Positions 21,300 to 33,490 are shown, counted from the first letter of the stretch. The stretch: DNA of 64,000 nucleotides from Vespula vulgaris (GCF_905475345.1 NC_066602.1:1364001-1428000), one strand, 5' to 3'. The notes: generated from the letters alone by a model not told the origin. Made by a program: numbers and translations.

Positions 21300-21850
21300 T
21301 TTAAGTACATGACGTGAATATTCTGACAAATAATTTGGAACATTGAACCAAACACTTCTTCTCTTTTTAATTATATTGAATAATAATATAAACTGACGGT
21401 ATAACGATGACACGGTGAGATAAACGTACACTACATATTAACGCATAATTTAAAAGCGTGTCCAGGCTAACGTTATTATCCCGAAGAACAATGAATACTT
21501 TGATCGTATATGCAGCTTTGATCATTTTCAATGATAAAGCTGCCTGAGTACCATTTCAGTTCCATTTGAATCCAGATTCCCTTTGCAACGACAAACAACC
21601 CTACGATGAATCTTTCCCATAACACTCCATTATATCCTCTATCTAAAGCCACTTACTTTGAATCCTTTCAATAACGTATATTCCGTATCCTCGTACCACC
21701 ATATGAATGAAGCTTTGTAATACAGCACTATTTTAATTGAGGATTACCTTGAGGCAATACCATGAGGATCGTCGTGAACACCATTATAAATGTTTGTCCT
21801 CTTCCTCCTCTTCGTCCTCTTCTTCCTTGTTAATTGCAACCACGTAATGA
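21300..21850 (-). pseudogene. Family D copy, decayed, with 3' flank
   Basis: Holds the D block inverted (about 21,640-21,790: YKASFIWWYE-like and ERIQ-like pieces) and the CGTCGTTGCAAAGGG part, with 3' flank at 21,230-21,530. No long frame. Similar to 39,540-39,960 and 48,640-49,260, which form a D subgroup. Confidence 0.45.
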
Positions 21851-22720
21851 AGACGCTATGGAACATAATTATGCGGATCACGTTTGAAAAGGAAATGCCT
21901 TCCTTTCGAACCCAGCACGTTGATTATTACTACAGCTTAGAAATACCAAATATGTTTTGGAAACCGTCGGTAATTGTACATAGTAAAATACCGCCGATCG
22001 ATATTATATAATTCAGTGTCCGCACATAAGATATATGGATATGTATTTTTCTTTTCTTCCTTTTTTTAAATTCGAGCTATAATATAAAGCGGCATGTCAT
22101 TGCCTAAAAACTGTAACAAGGAACTAAAAATATTAAATAACAACCTTTTTAGATGATAACACTGGTGAACAACTTCGAAAGTCAATTGCTTGACATTCCA
22201 TAATAGATGATGAATATGTTTTTGACGTAGGATTCTTTGAAAATATTCTCTTATAAATGTATTTGTTCCTGTAAAGTACTATGTATAAGGATCATAATAA
22301 GAAAACAGATACTCCTCATTGTGGTCACTTCACACATCATATTATTTTTATCATGACCAAAAAAGATATTGTTTACATGAACAACATCTTTGGCTGATTT
22401 TGTCACTTAGTAATTAAAAATATGTATATTAACGCCCGCAAGATATTTTTATTATGAGGGAATATTAATAAGAGAATTAATTTCGTTTCATGGAATGTGA
22501 ATATTTGGTTGGGTGAGATCAATAAAAATGAAGCAGAAGCATTTGTAACAATATTCTGTTATGGAATATGGATATGGTAGTAAAACAGAAATCATAATAT
22601 GTCAAATTAAAAGAGATCGTTAGAGAAGTCTTAATTAATTTCATCTTCTACCTTTTCGTCTGTGAAAGCAATAAAGATGCATAGAGTGTAAAAACTCTGT
22701 CTGTTCGGCACCCTCTCGGA
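21851..22720 (-). pseudogene. Spacer and family C remnant
   Basis: 22,020-22,500 matches the D-to-C spacer. 22,500-22,720 keeps the C body outline (AAGCAGAAGCATTT, TCAAATTAAAAGAGATCG) without a usable frame. Confidence 0.4.
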
Positions 22721-22813
22721 TGTTGACTATCGGCTTACGTAATATAATATATCGTGACCGTGAAACTAACTAATATATTGTAATGATATTTGATTTATAT
22801 GAATTTGTAGGTA

Positions 22814-23100
22814 TTGAAGAGCATATTTCATTACAAGATATTATCCCTTATAATTTTCTACGATATCTGTGATAAGCTTTGCAGGATTTTCATCCTTATC
22901 ATCGTCTATGAGATTTTTCCTGTTTTCATATACGGTGGTATCACTATCACTGTTACCGTTTTTTTCTGGATTTATACTTGTCTTTTTGGAATTGCTCTTC
23001 ACTACTTATATCTTATATCATGTAATGTAGTCGTGTTTGTACACTTCATTATTGTCCTAATAAAAAAAAAAAAAATGAGTAGATGAATGCGTTGAAAATT
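22814..23100 (-). pseudogene. Family N copy, partly open
   Basis: The - strand reads NGNSDSDTTVYENRKN, DDDKDENPAKLITD and IVENYKG in one frame, matching the acidic exon at 13,627; the upstream KFPNTSEF part has frameshifts. The long hydrophobic + strand frame here is its antisense shadow. Confidence 0.4.
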
Positions 23101-23149
23101 TCTTTCTACCTCTAATTGTATGTTACGAAACCACCAAACGATATATACC

Positions 23150-23900
23150 CGAAGAATATTATTTTTCTGATTTTCGGACTGATTAGTCCAGGGATCTACC
23201 TATCTACTCGAAGCTTCAATACGGACTGATGTCAGTTTTAAAAATCTCTTACTCCAGTTTTAGGATCGGTTGTTTACTTTATCAAATTTCACTATATATA
23301 CAGGTTCGTATTATTCTCCTTAAGCGGGTCAGAAAAGGGCTCCGACTGTCGTCAAAGCACATCCCACGTTCTCTTTTCTAAAATCGACTGATATTCTTTC
23401 CATATGGCTTAGAAATTGTCATTCTTTGATTCTTTGATTTGTTTTATTGTACCATTTCAATAGAAAACTTCAAAGAAACATGTATTTCTCGAAATGTTGC
23501 GATGGAAACAATGATTCCTCCAGAATCATTAAATAAGTGTGAGGTTCTCCCTTAGAAGAAATACGTAAAAGGGAAGAAGGTAATATTACGATAAAAAAAT
23601 AAATAGGAGAAAAGATTTTATCTGAAACCATATATTTTATTACTATTGCGTAATAAAGAAAAGGAAGTCTTTGTTAACTTAAGCAATAGATATTTGTTTA
23701 AAAGAAGAAAAGGTAATAATTTGGAACAATGTTATCAAGGAATGTGGAAGTAGATATAACTTCCGACAAAGAAATTTTTTTACAAGAGAAGATTTGAGTA
23801 AAGGAATTACATAGTATCATTCATATCTAATAGTAATATAACACTAATTTTAAGTATAACTTGGATGTACGAAGAGGAAACATTAAAAATTTTTACATGA
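23150..23900 (-). pseudogene. Family C' copy, decayed
   Basis: The body at 23,330-23,560 and leader region at 23,620-23,880 match the C' copies at 41,200-41,740 and 61,838-62,260 in order. Stops in every frame. Confidence 0.45.
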
Positions 23901-24590
23901 ATTAACGAATAATTTCATAGCAATTAATTCAATGTAACGTAAATAATTACAATCATTATTGATAATAATTAATTATATCATAATAATTATTTTTACGTGA
24001 GATTTTCAAGTAGAAAAAAAATGAATAATAGTTTAGACATAATAGACAATTGGTAAGATTCACTAGTTAATCTCTCATATACTTCTGATATATAAAAAAA
24101 AAACTACCTAACGAACGGAAAGGGGACATTGTTAGCTAGAGACTTGAAATTTAGGAAGTTTAGGGATGATTCTCGTCTATAGAAATCACTCCTTCGTTAA
24201 CTTTTCAAAAAATTACATGTAAGTGAATCTGTATATACTTCAGACGTCCTGAAGAATACTTTCACAAGCAATCAATCTGTTCGTACGATTTCAATATTCT
24301 CACTAGCCATTCGTTTATATCATCGCTATTGGATGAACTTATAAGTGGCCATTAGTATACCATTTATTACAAAATTCCAATTTTATATTATAGAAATGAA
24401 AATAATTTTCTTTACCTATACCATTTTAATTATTAATTAAAATGCATTTAGAAGCAGCCGCTGTACCATTTAAAAGGAATCATCTGATATATTTCTGGTA
24501 ATTATACAATTAAAATGAACGAATGTGTATCAGAAGTGGACGAAAGTATTTCTATTTCTAAGAGAATTCTTTTCAAATCTTTCACGTGAT
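23901..24590. other. AT-rich spacer, J-like block, A leader remnant
   Basis: 24,120-24,250 is a worn J-type block. At about 24,396 a leader remnant starts MKIIFFTYTILIIN then TAA. Confidence 0.4.
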
Positions 24591-24599
24591 ATGAAACCC

Positions 24600-24790
24600 A
24601 AGTTGGCGAGAGAAGCACGTAAGTATCCGGTTCTTTTATAATATAACGCATTGGATCGTGAAAGTGGAAGAGTGGTTCAAGAAGAAGTTGAAAAATCTAA
24701 TCGAAGAAAGAACACCGTTCGCTGTTGCTCATAGATTAAGTGTTCTTAAATCTTCTGACATTGGTTGATTGCGACACGATGTTACTATAA
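24600..24790 (+). pseudogene. D' fragment
   Basis: After ATAATATAACG: KVEEWFKKKLKN, ERTPFAVAHR, stop. It matches the D' block after B. A and B exons that should precede it are missing, so the copy is a deletion remnant. Confidence 0.4.
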
Positions 24791-25026
24791 ATGTAGGTCT
24801 GATAATGAATTATCACTATTTTACATGTTTATTTATTGGAAACTAGATTGGATGTCAATTTCGCTAAGTAGATACACGTCGAAGAACTTTAAACGGAAAT
24901 GAAAGTAGTTAATTTTCTTATGATATCACAATTTTCGTACCATGTAAATACTACGTAATTCTTATCGTCAACAGTTCTGTCGTAAGAAAATTTTTTCGTC
25001 GAAATTTATATCTACTTCCATATTAC

Positions 25027-25419
25027 GTGAAAACATTTTCTCAAAATATTACGATCTTTTTTTGTAAACAAATGCATATTGCTCCAATTATCGAAGAGTT
25101 CATTTCTGTTATTATTCTAATAATAATAAAAACATGTACTATAATAATAAAAAACATGTATTCGGAGAAAATCTTTCGTCATATTTCTTTGCTTCCTAAT
25201 ATTACCTTCTTACCTTTCACGTATTTTCCCTCCACGAGAACCACACAATTAGTTAATCAAGAAATGGTCAAATTACCAGGATATATGAAAAGAATATCAG
25301 TCGGTTTTACAAAAAAGAAGTACGGTCACAACGGTCCGAGGGCTTCTCTAAACCACTTAAAGAGAGTGAGAAGGACTTATCTGCAATGGCACGCGAATAC
25401 GCCTCGTACGATGCAGTGA
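25027..25419 (+). CDS. Family C' protein, intact 130-aa copy
   Basis: The longest well-supported frame on the + strand: MKTFSQNITIFFCKQMHI, a hydrophobic FISVIILIIIKTCTIII stretch, NMYSEKIF, FTYFPSTRTTQLVNQEM, then a basic C-terminus (MKRISVGFTKKKYGHNG, ASLNHLKRVRR, TPRTMQ*). The last 61 residues align in frame, including the stop, with the frame at 61,838-62,023. The leader region aligns with the K-minus copy at 41,444-41,668, whose KLTKTSFSLL resembles the C leader, so C' and C are probably related. Predicted as a signal-anchored or secreted basic protein. Followed by N on the same strand, then R. Function unknown. Confidence 0.55.
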   Translation: MKTFSQNITIFFCKQMHIAPIIEEFISVIILIIIKTCTIIIKNMYSEKIFRHISLLPNITFLPFTYFPSTRTTQLVNQEMVKLPGYMKRISVGFTKKKYGHNGPRASLNHLKRVRRTYLQWHANTPRTMQ

Positions 25420-25640
25420 TATTTGATGGAGTAAACAAGCAATCATAAAACTGAGGAGAGATTTTCGAAGCTGAACTCACTTCGCATTGAAACTTCTAGT
25501 GGAATAGATAGATAACTGGACTAATAAGTCAAAAGATCAGAAAAGTAATATTCTTTTGGTTTATATCCTTTCGTGATTTCGTAATATACAATTTGAGACT
25601 ACCAATCCGTTTACTTAGTTATTTCTTTTATTTATTAAGA
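25420..25640. other. C'-N spacer
   Basis: Conserved with 42,220-42,430 and, inverted, 13,870-14,080 and 61,650-61,830 (GAGACTACCAATCCGTTTAC). It probably holds an intron ending TTTATTAAG before the N exon. Confidence 0.4.
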
Positions 25641-25940
25641 GAATGGCAAAATTTCCAAACACGAGTGAGTTTCGTATCATAAGTAATACCGAAGAGGAAT
25701 TCCAAGTAGACATTTATACGATTAGAAAAAATGAATATTAATAGGGAAGAAAACGAGAGAAGTGATAGTGATGACATCAAGCAAAAAAAAACGGAGAGAT
25801 CTCATATATACTGCGAGGGATGATAATATGGAAAGAGAATTCATTCAACATTTATCATAGACATCGTAGAAAATTATAAAGGACAAAATTATGATTTTTT
25901 TGCAAAAATATATGATCCTCCCTGTCTCCAAATTCCCTTG
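25641..25940 (+). pseudogene. Family N copy, interrupted
   Basis: MAKFPNTSEFRIISNTEEEF is open, then a stop; EENERSDSDDIKQ continues in another frame, and DIVENYKG follows. Small indels separate the parts. Confidence 0.5.
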
Positions 25941-25949
25941 TTAACGGGT

Positions 25950-26740
25950 TTTGATCGGAACTTAACGATCTGCACTGACGTAATCGTCTCCTAGCTATCA
26001 TCAAGCACCATCGTATTAAACGATTTATTATTATCTCTCTCCATGCACGTGCGCGCTTCCGTACGCCATTTCAAGTAGGGTGATTACAGCACGTGTCCGC
26101 ATACATCTCTATTATTTGGAAAACAAGAAAGGTACTTTTTCATTACTTTTCCTCTCATTAAACCAAGCAAACAATTCGATGATAGGATTAGTGGTAAATG
26201 AATTATCTATTTGGCTGTATCATTTAGTACCCTGATTAGGTCTTTTGCAGATCGATGTACCATGACTGATTTGATTTTGATTCGTTTGAATGGGTACATT
26301 TTCCTAGAAAGTTACATCCCATTGGAGAATACAAAACAATAAACCCATTATACTCCTAGTTATCTAACATTTCGTATATTATGTTCCAAATCAATTCGTT
26401 CCTAAGAAAAAAATCTATTGTTTTGCAAAAGTAAGGATGTATCCAACGATGAATTTAATTGACAATTGTATTATACAGACGGTCTCCAATGGTATGCTTG
26501 GTCTGTGACAGGTAAATAAATGATTTTCTTATTATTACAATAAGAAAGGAGCACACTCCATCCCAGCCACCCTACCTGGCGCAGACAGGCGCGCATCAGA
26601 GCATACGTAGATGAAGAGAGATAATAACGAAAGGTCCTTGACGATAAGTACGGGAGAACGTATTAGGGACATCCATTATCATGAAATTCCTTTTAAAAGA
26701 TACTAAAGAGGTCATTCGTGTTACCTAACAAATTATTCCT
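25950..26740. repeat. R element
   Basis: Left arm about 25,985-26,180, centre with CAGATCGATGTACCATG, right arm about 26,500-26,700. The right arm keeps the end of the R frame (DRRASEHT, DIHYHEIPF.RY) after a lost start, the third copy with that frame. Confidence 0.6.
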
Positions 26741-26799
26741 ATCCAAATTTCAATAGCGATAATTGAATATTACGAATATTTTTTACGTACATGTAGTGA

Positions 26800-27400
26800 A
26801 TACTATAATAAACAATTTGAAATATGGAATTCAGCAATTCTTCTTTTTTAATTGTATCGAACGATTACTTCATTTAAATCGGTGGAATAACGATGACGAG
26901 AACGTGGACTTTCTATTTCACGTATAATTTAAAAGTATTCCCCTGCTAACGTTATTACTTCCAAAAACGATGAATCTTTCGATCGTCCCTGTTGGTTAAA
27001 TTATTTTGTATGATAAATACAAAGTTCCATTTGACTTACCATTTGACTCTTCTAATGCATGCAACGTCGAACGGCCCTTCGACAAATCATTCTCAGTAGA
27101 ATCGCATAGACACTCCAGCTAAAGCCGCTCGCGGTTGGAACCTTTGAATGAAGTAAATCCCTCCCACCTCCTCGTATCACCGTCCCACGCTTTATAAGAC
27201 AGCACCATATTGACTTTTCCAAATTTCGTCGTCAAGCACAAATGTTTTTTCTTCCTTTTCTTCTTCCTACGTATTCCCAATCACATATTGCATACATGAA
27301 CAATAGCTAACGATGTTTCTGCCTTGGTTAGAATTTCCAACTGCTTTGTAAACCACTCTTCTGCATTCACAATCCAATGCGCTGTATTATAACAGATGAA
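26800..27400 (-). pseudogene. D' block and 3' flank after B
   Basis: Inverted relative to 12,215: NAEEWFTKQLEILTKAETS, AIVHVCNM, stop, then CLTTKFGKVNMVLSYKAWD, RRWEGFTSFKGS. Two frame breaks. Confidence 0.45.
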
Positions 27401-27475
27401 ATTAACATAGAAAAGTGGATAAGATACGTGGCTAGTTACTTACATATGATATTTTCGTACCTCCTTTATTAAAAT

Positions 27476-27897
27476 TCAATATTGTAGTAGATGGTTGCCA
27501 TAGTAATGTTCTAGCAATAAAAACATGTTGTTTTCATACACCAGATAGTAAGGTGCCTCTCTCACCAGCTTCATATCATTTGGAAGATTTGTAATAAATT
27601 CGTGAGCAGCATCAGCTTCCTCCGCCGATTTTACGATTTGACACATTAAATGACGAATATTAAGTAACGCAAAATTCTTTGAAAAAATATTGAAATTTTT
27701 ATTCATATATTCTTATTCAACTCCTCTCCTTCATGGAGCATCTTGCTTCCCATATCTATAATATTCTCCATTACAATAGTTGAAAAATATATGGGTTCTT
27801 GATTTATATGCAATAATACAATACCTTTAGGATAGCTAGAGACCTAATATCCCACTCATCAATAAAAAATACTCTCGCCGCCATCATAAAATCTGTG
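27476..27897 (-). pseudogene. Family B copy, splice sites and frame lost
   Basis: Starts MMAARVF, then an extra T shifts the frame. The intron that is GTAAGT...TGTCAG at 11,864 has lost both ends here (GAGTTGAAT and TGTCAA). Exon 2 itself is open (SAEEADAAHEFIT, PNDMKLVREAPYYLVYE, HYYGNHLLQY*) and shows the full-length B C-terminus. Confidence 0.6.
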
Positions 27898-28073
27898 TAA
27901 AAATTCAATAAATTATTATAAAACTTACATATGATACAGATTTTATAATTCATATTACACTTTAGGATACAAAATTTATATCTTATCTCTAAAATATCTT
28001 ACCATTCAATAAACACAGCACTGATTGATGTACCATTTAAATATAAGATTAAAGTGAAAAACGTTTTCGTTTT

Positions 28074-28505
28074 CTAATCTGATTGATGGTCAAACATTCT
28101 TACTATCCATATAGGACGTTTTGTCGGATGTACAGAACAGGAACTGGCAATATTAATGTGTGTCACTTGGAAAGTCGAATGTTTAATTATCAAATTGAGC
28201 GTAAATGAAATTCGTATACCTTCTTTGGAAGTAAAGACAACTAGTAGACAATTCTGATTGTTTGCAATAATTCTGAAGTATTGGAACAGCTTTCGCCTCT
28301 GTTTTTTCTCTTGTATCTCTAAAATAATTTAAGATTCGTAAATTAGCGATGACTTAGGATAGATGTTCAATTGTTCATTTATACTATGTAGTCATAAAAG
28401 ATAAATCAGGTTACGCCCTTTTAAGCCATGTAAAGTATCTCCTTCCAGAAGCAACAAAATAATAATTAAGATGGCATCGATCACGAAAATCGATTTCATT
28501 TCCAT
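28074..28505 (-). CDS. Family A protein, best two-exon copy
   Basis: Exon 1 is 28,415-28,505: MEMKSIFVIDAILIIILLLL, then EGDTLHGLKG. Exon 2 is 28,074-28,318, after TTATTTTAG. The intron of 96 nt begins GTAACC, a weak donor; one base plus two restores a Gln codon, and the joined frame runs 111 residues to TAG at 28,074-28,076. Exon 2 has KKQRRKLFQYFRI, FTSKEGIRISF, LIIKHSTFQ and the family tail SSCSVHPTKRPIWI. It is the only A copy open throughout. A short n-region and about 12 hydrophobic residues indicate secretion. The other copies keep the leader and the tail but shift frame between them. Divergent from C across J. Function unknown. Confidence 0.5.
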
Positions 28506-28649
28506 AATATAAAATTAATATTTTATAATAACTTATATACTAATGACTACTGATAAATTTACCTTATATCAATAATGAACAAGAGACTAGTGAAAAAGAA
28601 GAAACTGTTTGTACCATTTGGAGTGCTTGTAAGTTTCCTTTGGGACGTA

Positions 28650-28880
28650 TGAAACATAGACGCGATAATTTAGCACTTACTTGCGTATTACTCGTTCAAA
28701 AATTATTGACAGGATGATTTTCACAGGCGAAATTATTCAGCAAATCATTATATTGCAGATCCAGCTAATTCCCGCGGCGGAACTCGTTAGAAGCGATTAC
28801 TGCATTCTAGGCCATTAATCAATACCACGTATTACATGATAGAAAGAGTCGAAATGTCATGGTTCGAAAGTAAATAAGTA
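28650..28880. promoter_or_regulatory. J block
   Basis: Between A (-) and C (+), with GCGTATTACTCG, GGCGAAATTATTC, CAATACCACGTATTACATG and CGAAATGTCATGG. Promoter role inferred. Confidence 0.4.
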
Positions 28881-29059
28881 AATTTCTCAATGATACTCGC
28901 ATTAACTGGAAAAATTATTTTCCTTTTCTTCTTTCTGCTCATTTCTTTTTTTTCACTCTTTTTTCTTTACAATTTACATATAGAAATTAAGTAAACAATT
29001 TTGATAATCGGCTAGTAATATATTTCCTCTTTTTATCGTTAAAAATATTTATCAACAAG

Positions 29060-29393
29060 TATTAATTTCGAGTAAGAAAATACCTGAAAAATTTGTTTCG
29101 TAAAATTACCTTCTATTCTCTTTGTTCATTTACGTTAAGAAGCTTCTCACTTTCATTATTACACAGTGCCAAAGAAAATGAATATCATATATAAAGAATA
29201 CATGAATATCATAAAGAATACAGAAAATCATTCGCTATATTTATTTTCCTTTTCATGTTATTCATTTGAATGCGCTATACGACAGTCAATCAAAGCTTCC
29301 TATTCTGCGGTTGAAAGGGCCGGAAGGGATATGAGTGGGGGAGACGGATTTGTCGACCAATCCCTTTTAATTCGACTTAGTATTACCCTTTAA
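29060..29393 (+). pseudogene. Family C copy, body open, leader broken
   Basis: From about 29,181 (in frame with NIIKNTENHSLYLF) the body reads FSCYSFECAIRQSIKASYSA, VERAGRDMSGGD to TAA. The leader (about 29,060-29,160) has lost its start and frame. A small internal duplication of AATATCAT.TAAAGAATACA lies at 29,180-29,222. Confidence 0.45.
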
Positions 29394-30000
29394 TGTTAAC
29401 GAGCATATAAAATAATCCACAGCGCCGAACTGCCTATTAACAACTGCATACTAACAAACGTTTCTACCTCAATAAATTCATTGCGTCCTACCAAAGGTTG
29501 ATATTAAATGAAAAGGAATGAATTTTATTGCTGATATTTTCTCATAATAAAAATATCTCGTGAACGTTATCATACACATTTTTAAAATGATATTTATACG
29601 AACAATATTTTTTCCGATTTCTTTTTTTCGTAATAAAAATTGTATAATCGGCGAAGTGATCGTTATGAAAAGTATCTAATCGTCCATTGAACTTTGCGGT
29701 TTTTTTTTTAAATTCATCAACGTTGACGTGATGGTTTATGTCAATGAACGAATTTAAAAAAATGAGGAAAAGAATACTTACCCGTATATCTCATGCATGC
29801 ATTAAATTATCATTCGGTGATATTTTATTATCTCAGATTATAAGCGTGTTCCAAAATTTTTTAATGCTTCTAGGGAATACCATAAATCATTATGCTGGAA
29901 AAAATCGTCCTTATTTCTAACTTACTTGTGATACCTTATTTTATACCCTATACGTCGAACGTTCGATATAAAACAAAAAGAAAAATAGGAAGGAAAAATT
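29394..30000. other. C-D spacer
   Basis: Equivalent of 1,259-1,852. A 60-codon frame at 29,738-29,920 has no counterpart in the other copies. Confidence 0.4.
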
Positions 30001-30004
30001 TATA

Positions 30005-30612
30005 ATGACCATAACGACGGACCTTCTCGAGATCGATATAGTCCTGTTTCACTATGTCTCTTTTGAATGGTGGTACGAGGCTAGGGAATATATCCCTTCA
30101 AAGGATCAAAAGTTAAGCAGGTTCAGTAAGAGGATATAATCGATTGCGTTCGGAAAGGCCCTTCAAAGGGAGGTTTGACGGTTCATGCGGATCGTGAGTC
30201 AAAGTGGAATTTTTGCTCTAATGAGGGTATATTTTCTCGTAAAAAAGAAGATTTCATCAGGGAATCTTTTTGAGTTACATCTTGCTCCTCAGAAGGATTT
30301 AACGCAGTCGAAAAAAGAAAATGAAGATCGATCATACCGTTAACAGTGTTGTTGGATATCGAACTAATGTTAATTTGGGTAGCAATTAGAAAATTATAGA
30401 TACCATAATAACATTTATTCCAATGCCATGTGTGAGATTAGGAATGGCAAGGAAAATATTCGAGCGATTAACGATAATTCTAAAAAGGAAGTTCGGCGAA
30501 TCAATGTTGGAAAGAAGAGGAAGAGAAGAGTGATGGAGGAGATGAAGAAGTCGAAGATGGGGATGAAGAGCATGAGTCCACCCTCGTCTACAAAATCGAG
30601 ATGATACTAAGG
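30005..30612 (+). pseudogene. Family D copy, broken
   Basis: MTITTDLLEIDIVLFHYVSF, EWWYEAREYIPSKDQK, then stop by frameshift; the E part keeps HADRESKWNF, FSRKKEDFIRESF, then TGA, and RTNVNLGSN then TAG. Ends with a glutamate-rich stretch in a different frame. Confidence 0.6.
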
Positions 30613-30639
30613 TAGGTTTAACTTTCAAAATGATTAAAT

Positions 30640-31440
30640 CTGTAGGGACGTTTGAAAAATTAAATCGATTTGTTCCACGTTTACGTCACCTTGTCATCCT
30701 TATTCCATCAATTTAAATTAAGTAATCATTCGATTAAATTGAAAGTAGAAGAAATATTAAATTAATTTTCTTAATTGTTTGTCACAACATTCACATCGTG
30801 TACTTAAAAATATTTAATTTGCGTTTTAAAGTAATATTGGAATTCAACGAATTTATTTATTACGAATTAATTATTTCTTGTTAGCACGTTTTGATAACTA
30901 TTTAATGAAAACGCATATGCGTGTTACAATCTTCTCTCATTAAATATCTTCGTATTAAACGATTCATCATTATTTTTCTCCGTTCGTGAGTGCTCTTCTC
31001 CGCGCTTGGATACATCAAGCGGTCAGGAACAAGTGCGCGGTTTATAAGCGTACATCTGTCTGATTTGAAAAGAAGAGAAAAGGTATTTTTTCATTTGTTT
31101 TCCCCTTATCAAACCACACAAACATCTGGATGATAAAATGCTCTGTACAACTCAATTATCTACCTAAATCGTTCATTTAATTACTCGGTTACATCTTTTG
31201 CAGAACCATATACGCGTCGCTGATTTAATTATTCCGTTCGAACGAATACATTTTCCTAGAAATTTGCTCCTGATAGAAGAACTGAGAACAATGATCCATA
31301 ATACCTCTAGTTATCTAACATTTCATATATTATGTTCAAAATTAATCAATTCCTAGGAAGATATTTTATTTGTCAATTTTTATTTGAGAACAGTTTATTT
31401 TTATTACGTATAACCGAGCACAGCGATTTTTCTCTGAATA
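30640..31440. repeat. 3' flank and half R element
   Basis: The flank runs to about 30,925, then one R arm (30,930-31,130; - strand start MKKYLFSSFQ, then stop) and a centre with CGTCGCTGATT. The second arm is missing. Confidence 0.5.
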
Positions 31441-31960
31441 GGCGCACATAGAATCTAACACTTTTATAATTTTCCTGCAACTTCCTAAAGATCTATTGTT
31501 CTTCTTTCGTCGTTATTCGGTCAATAGATTTCAATTCGGTCAATGTCAACATTCTCTTCGCACAAAATAAATAAATATGAATAATTAAATGCCAAAAAAA
31601 TTTTCCTCCTCGGGAAGTAGATAAACGCAATTCGATTTTTACATAGTGAATGACATGTGGAATCAAATGGGGAAAAAAGAATCAAAAAGAAAAAAAAGAA
31701 ATAAAAGCAAAAAGGAAATTTCCCGTAAACGGTAATATCGATCCAAAATTATTGCTAACATTATGAAGAGATAATCGTGGATATTAGCTTCGTGAATATA
31801 TAGAAAAGAGAGGGTTAAACGAAACAGCGCATGCTCGAGTCGATATAAGAGATGTTGCTAGCCACCCGCGGAAGTTGAATAAACCGTTTATTCCGTTTCG
31901 AATCGTGCTACCAGCAAGTTCCTGCGAGTGTCCAAATAATATTCCAAACAGAAACGATTC
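31441..31960 (-). pseudogene. Family Q copy
   Basis: QELAGSTIRNGINGLFNFRG, TSLISTRACAVSFNPLF, then stop. Very close to the + strand copy at 19,995 but shorter. A CTCGCAG acceptor precedes it. Confidence 0.45.
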
Positions 31961-32459
31961 AGAATAATATATAAGCTCCTGACCAGTGAAAATAGTGGAT
32001 AGTATCTAGAAGATTCTGCAGAACACACTATCGGTTAGTAAAATGCTATTTGAATTTTATACCGTTTAATATTAACGTTTCATACTGTATTTTATACAAT
32101 TTTGTGTTCAATGCTATACTGCTTATAATATACTATACTTTATAATATACTGACATATGGTTTTATAATATACTATGGAAAGTTGTATGTCTTATTATTA
32201 TTTTACACTATATATTACACCGTGCAAGTTTTCTTGGATATATTATCGTATAATATTAAACAAAATATAATAATTCGAGTTATTTGAACGAAAATTTAGT
32301 GAAATATTTGGAATAATATAAATATCACTTGGAATGTTAATATTTAAATCTCCTTTTCTAATTATCGGATTGTTATAAAAGTGTGTTTCGATCTATGAAT
32401 CGTAATGCTTCATTAAGTACTACTTGTTTTTTTACAGATAGTTGTAAAAGTTCTGATTA
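31961..32459. other. Q flank
   Basis: Inverse of 19,480-19,960: cytosine-poor, with repeated TATACTAT and TTATAATATACT. No gene. Confidence 0.45.
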
Positions 32460-33170
32460 TCAATGGAAGCACAATTATATTCCCTATTACTTAGTAAGTT
32501 CATTACATTCTGTTTAAAATTAATTTATATATTTGCTCTTTTATCTACTACGTATCTGAATGGAATTTTCTTTATTCTTTTCAGTCGAAAGACGAATCAG
32601 ATATATTCATTGTTATATTTATATATTGGCCTATGTTACAATGTATATACATTTTTGTGTATATTTAATTTGTAACATCCTACATATCTTAAATATGATG
32701 TAAGTTGAAAAATATGAGTTTATATTACTGACGTTATGTTATGCCCTATTTTATACAAGTTCATATCCAATACTACGATAATATGTTTTATAGTAGATTA
32801 TAGAAAATTGCGTAGTTTCTTATTATTTTTTCATGCTATGGTTAACTTATTTTTATTATTATTAGATACTATATTTTACGTGTGATTTATCTTTTACTTG
32901 TTGCATAATTTTGAATTATTGTGTAATATTAAACCGAGCAGAAAGCCTAATTAGGGGTTATCGGAATTAGGATATTTCTTTTTAGACATTTATACGATCC
33001 AATCGTATAATGGTATATAGAGCCAACTGTTGCGCATCTGTTTGTTATTCCGTGATATTATTCCGTATTTGCTATCTCAATGATACTACCTGTTGAAGAG
33101 TCTAACAAACTAGGTGAATTGCTTGTCTGAAACTAGTAATTGCTTGTTTGCGGGTCAGCTAATCAATTAG
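32460..33170. repeat. Eroded L intron/acceptor plus P block
   Basis: 32,460-32,600 repeats the arm start at 16,357 (TTATTCTTTTCAGTCGAAAG). 32,700-33,170 is a P block in the orientation of position 1, with CGTATAATGG near GCCAACTGTTG. Confidence 0.55.
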
Positions 33171-33490
33171 AATAGAGATGCATGATTCCATGATAAGCAT
33201 ACAAAGAGACGAACGTAGAGACGACTTGTCTTCCGGGCCACATATCCGCAACCGAACCGATTTCATTTGCTTTTGCGATGAAACCTATTAGTTTTCGTTT
33301 TCAATTATTATACCATCCGTTTGCGTTAATCTAAAGTTCATTTCAGAATGTTTTAAGGAGATTCTCACATTTTTTCTGATAAAAATAAAATTTTGAAAAT
33401 GGACTCAAATTTTTGCATAAATAATTTGGACGCTGATTAGGTATATTAAAAGATTAATTGAATATTTTTTATATTTTCGGAAGACTGAAG
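33171..33490 (-). pseudogene. Family W copy, frameshifted
   Basis: FIFIRKNVRISLKHSEMNF matches W at 15,545 closely, then one lost A gives IENEN and stop. Divergent from L at 33,794. Confidence 0.6.

Noticed and set aside
22814..23086. 90-codon very hydrophobic + strand frame
   Set aside because: Antisense of the acidic N exon (Asp/Glu codons read backward as Ile/Val/Phe); not conserved elsewhere.
30386..30628. 80-codon - strand frame rich in His/Leu
   Set aside because: Reverse of the glutamate/lysine-rich end of the D copy.
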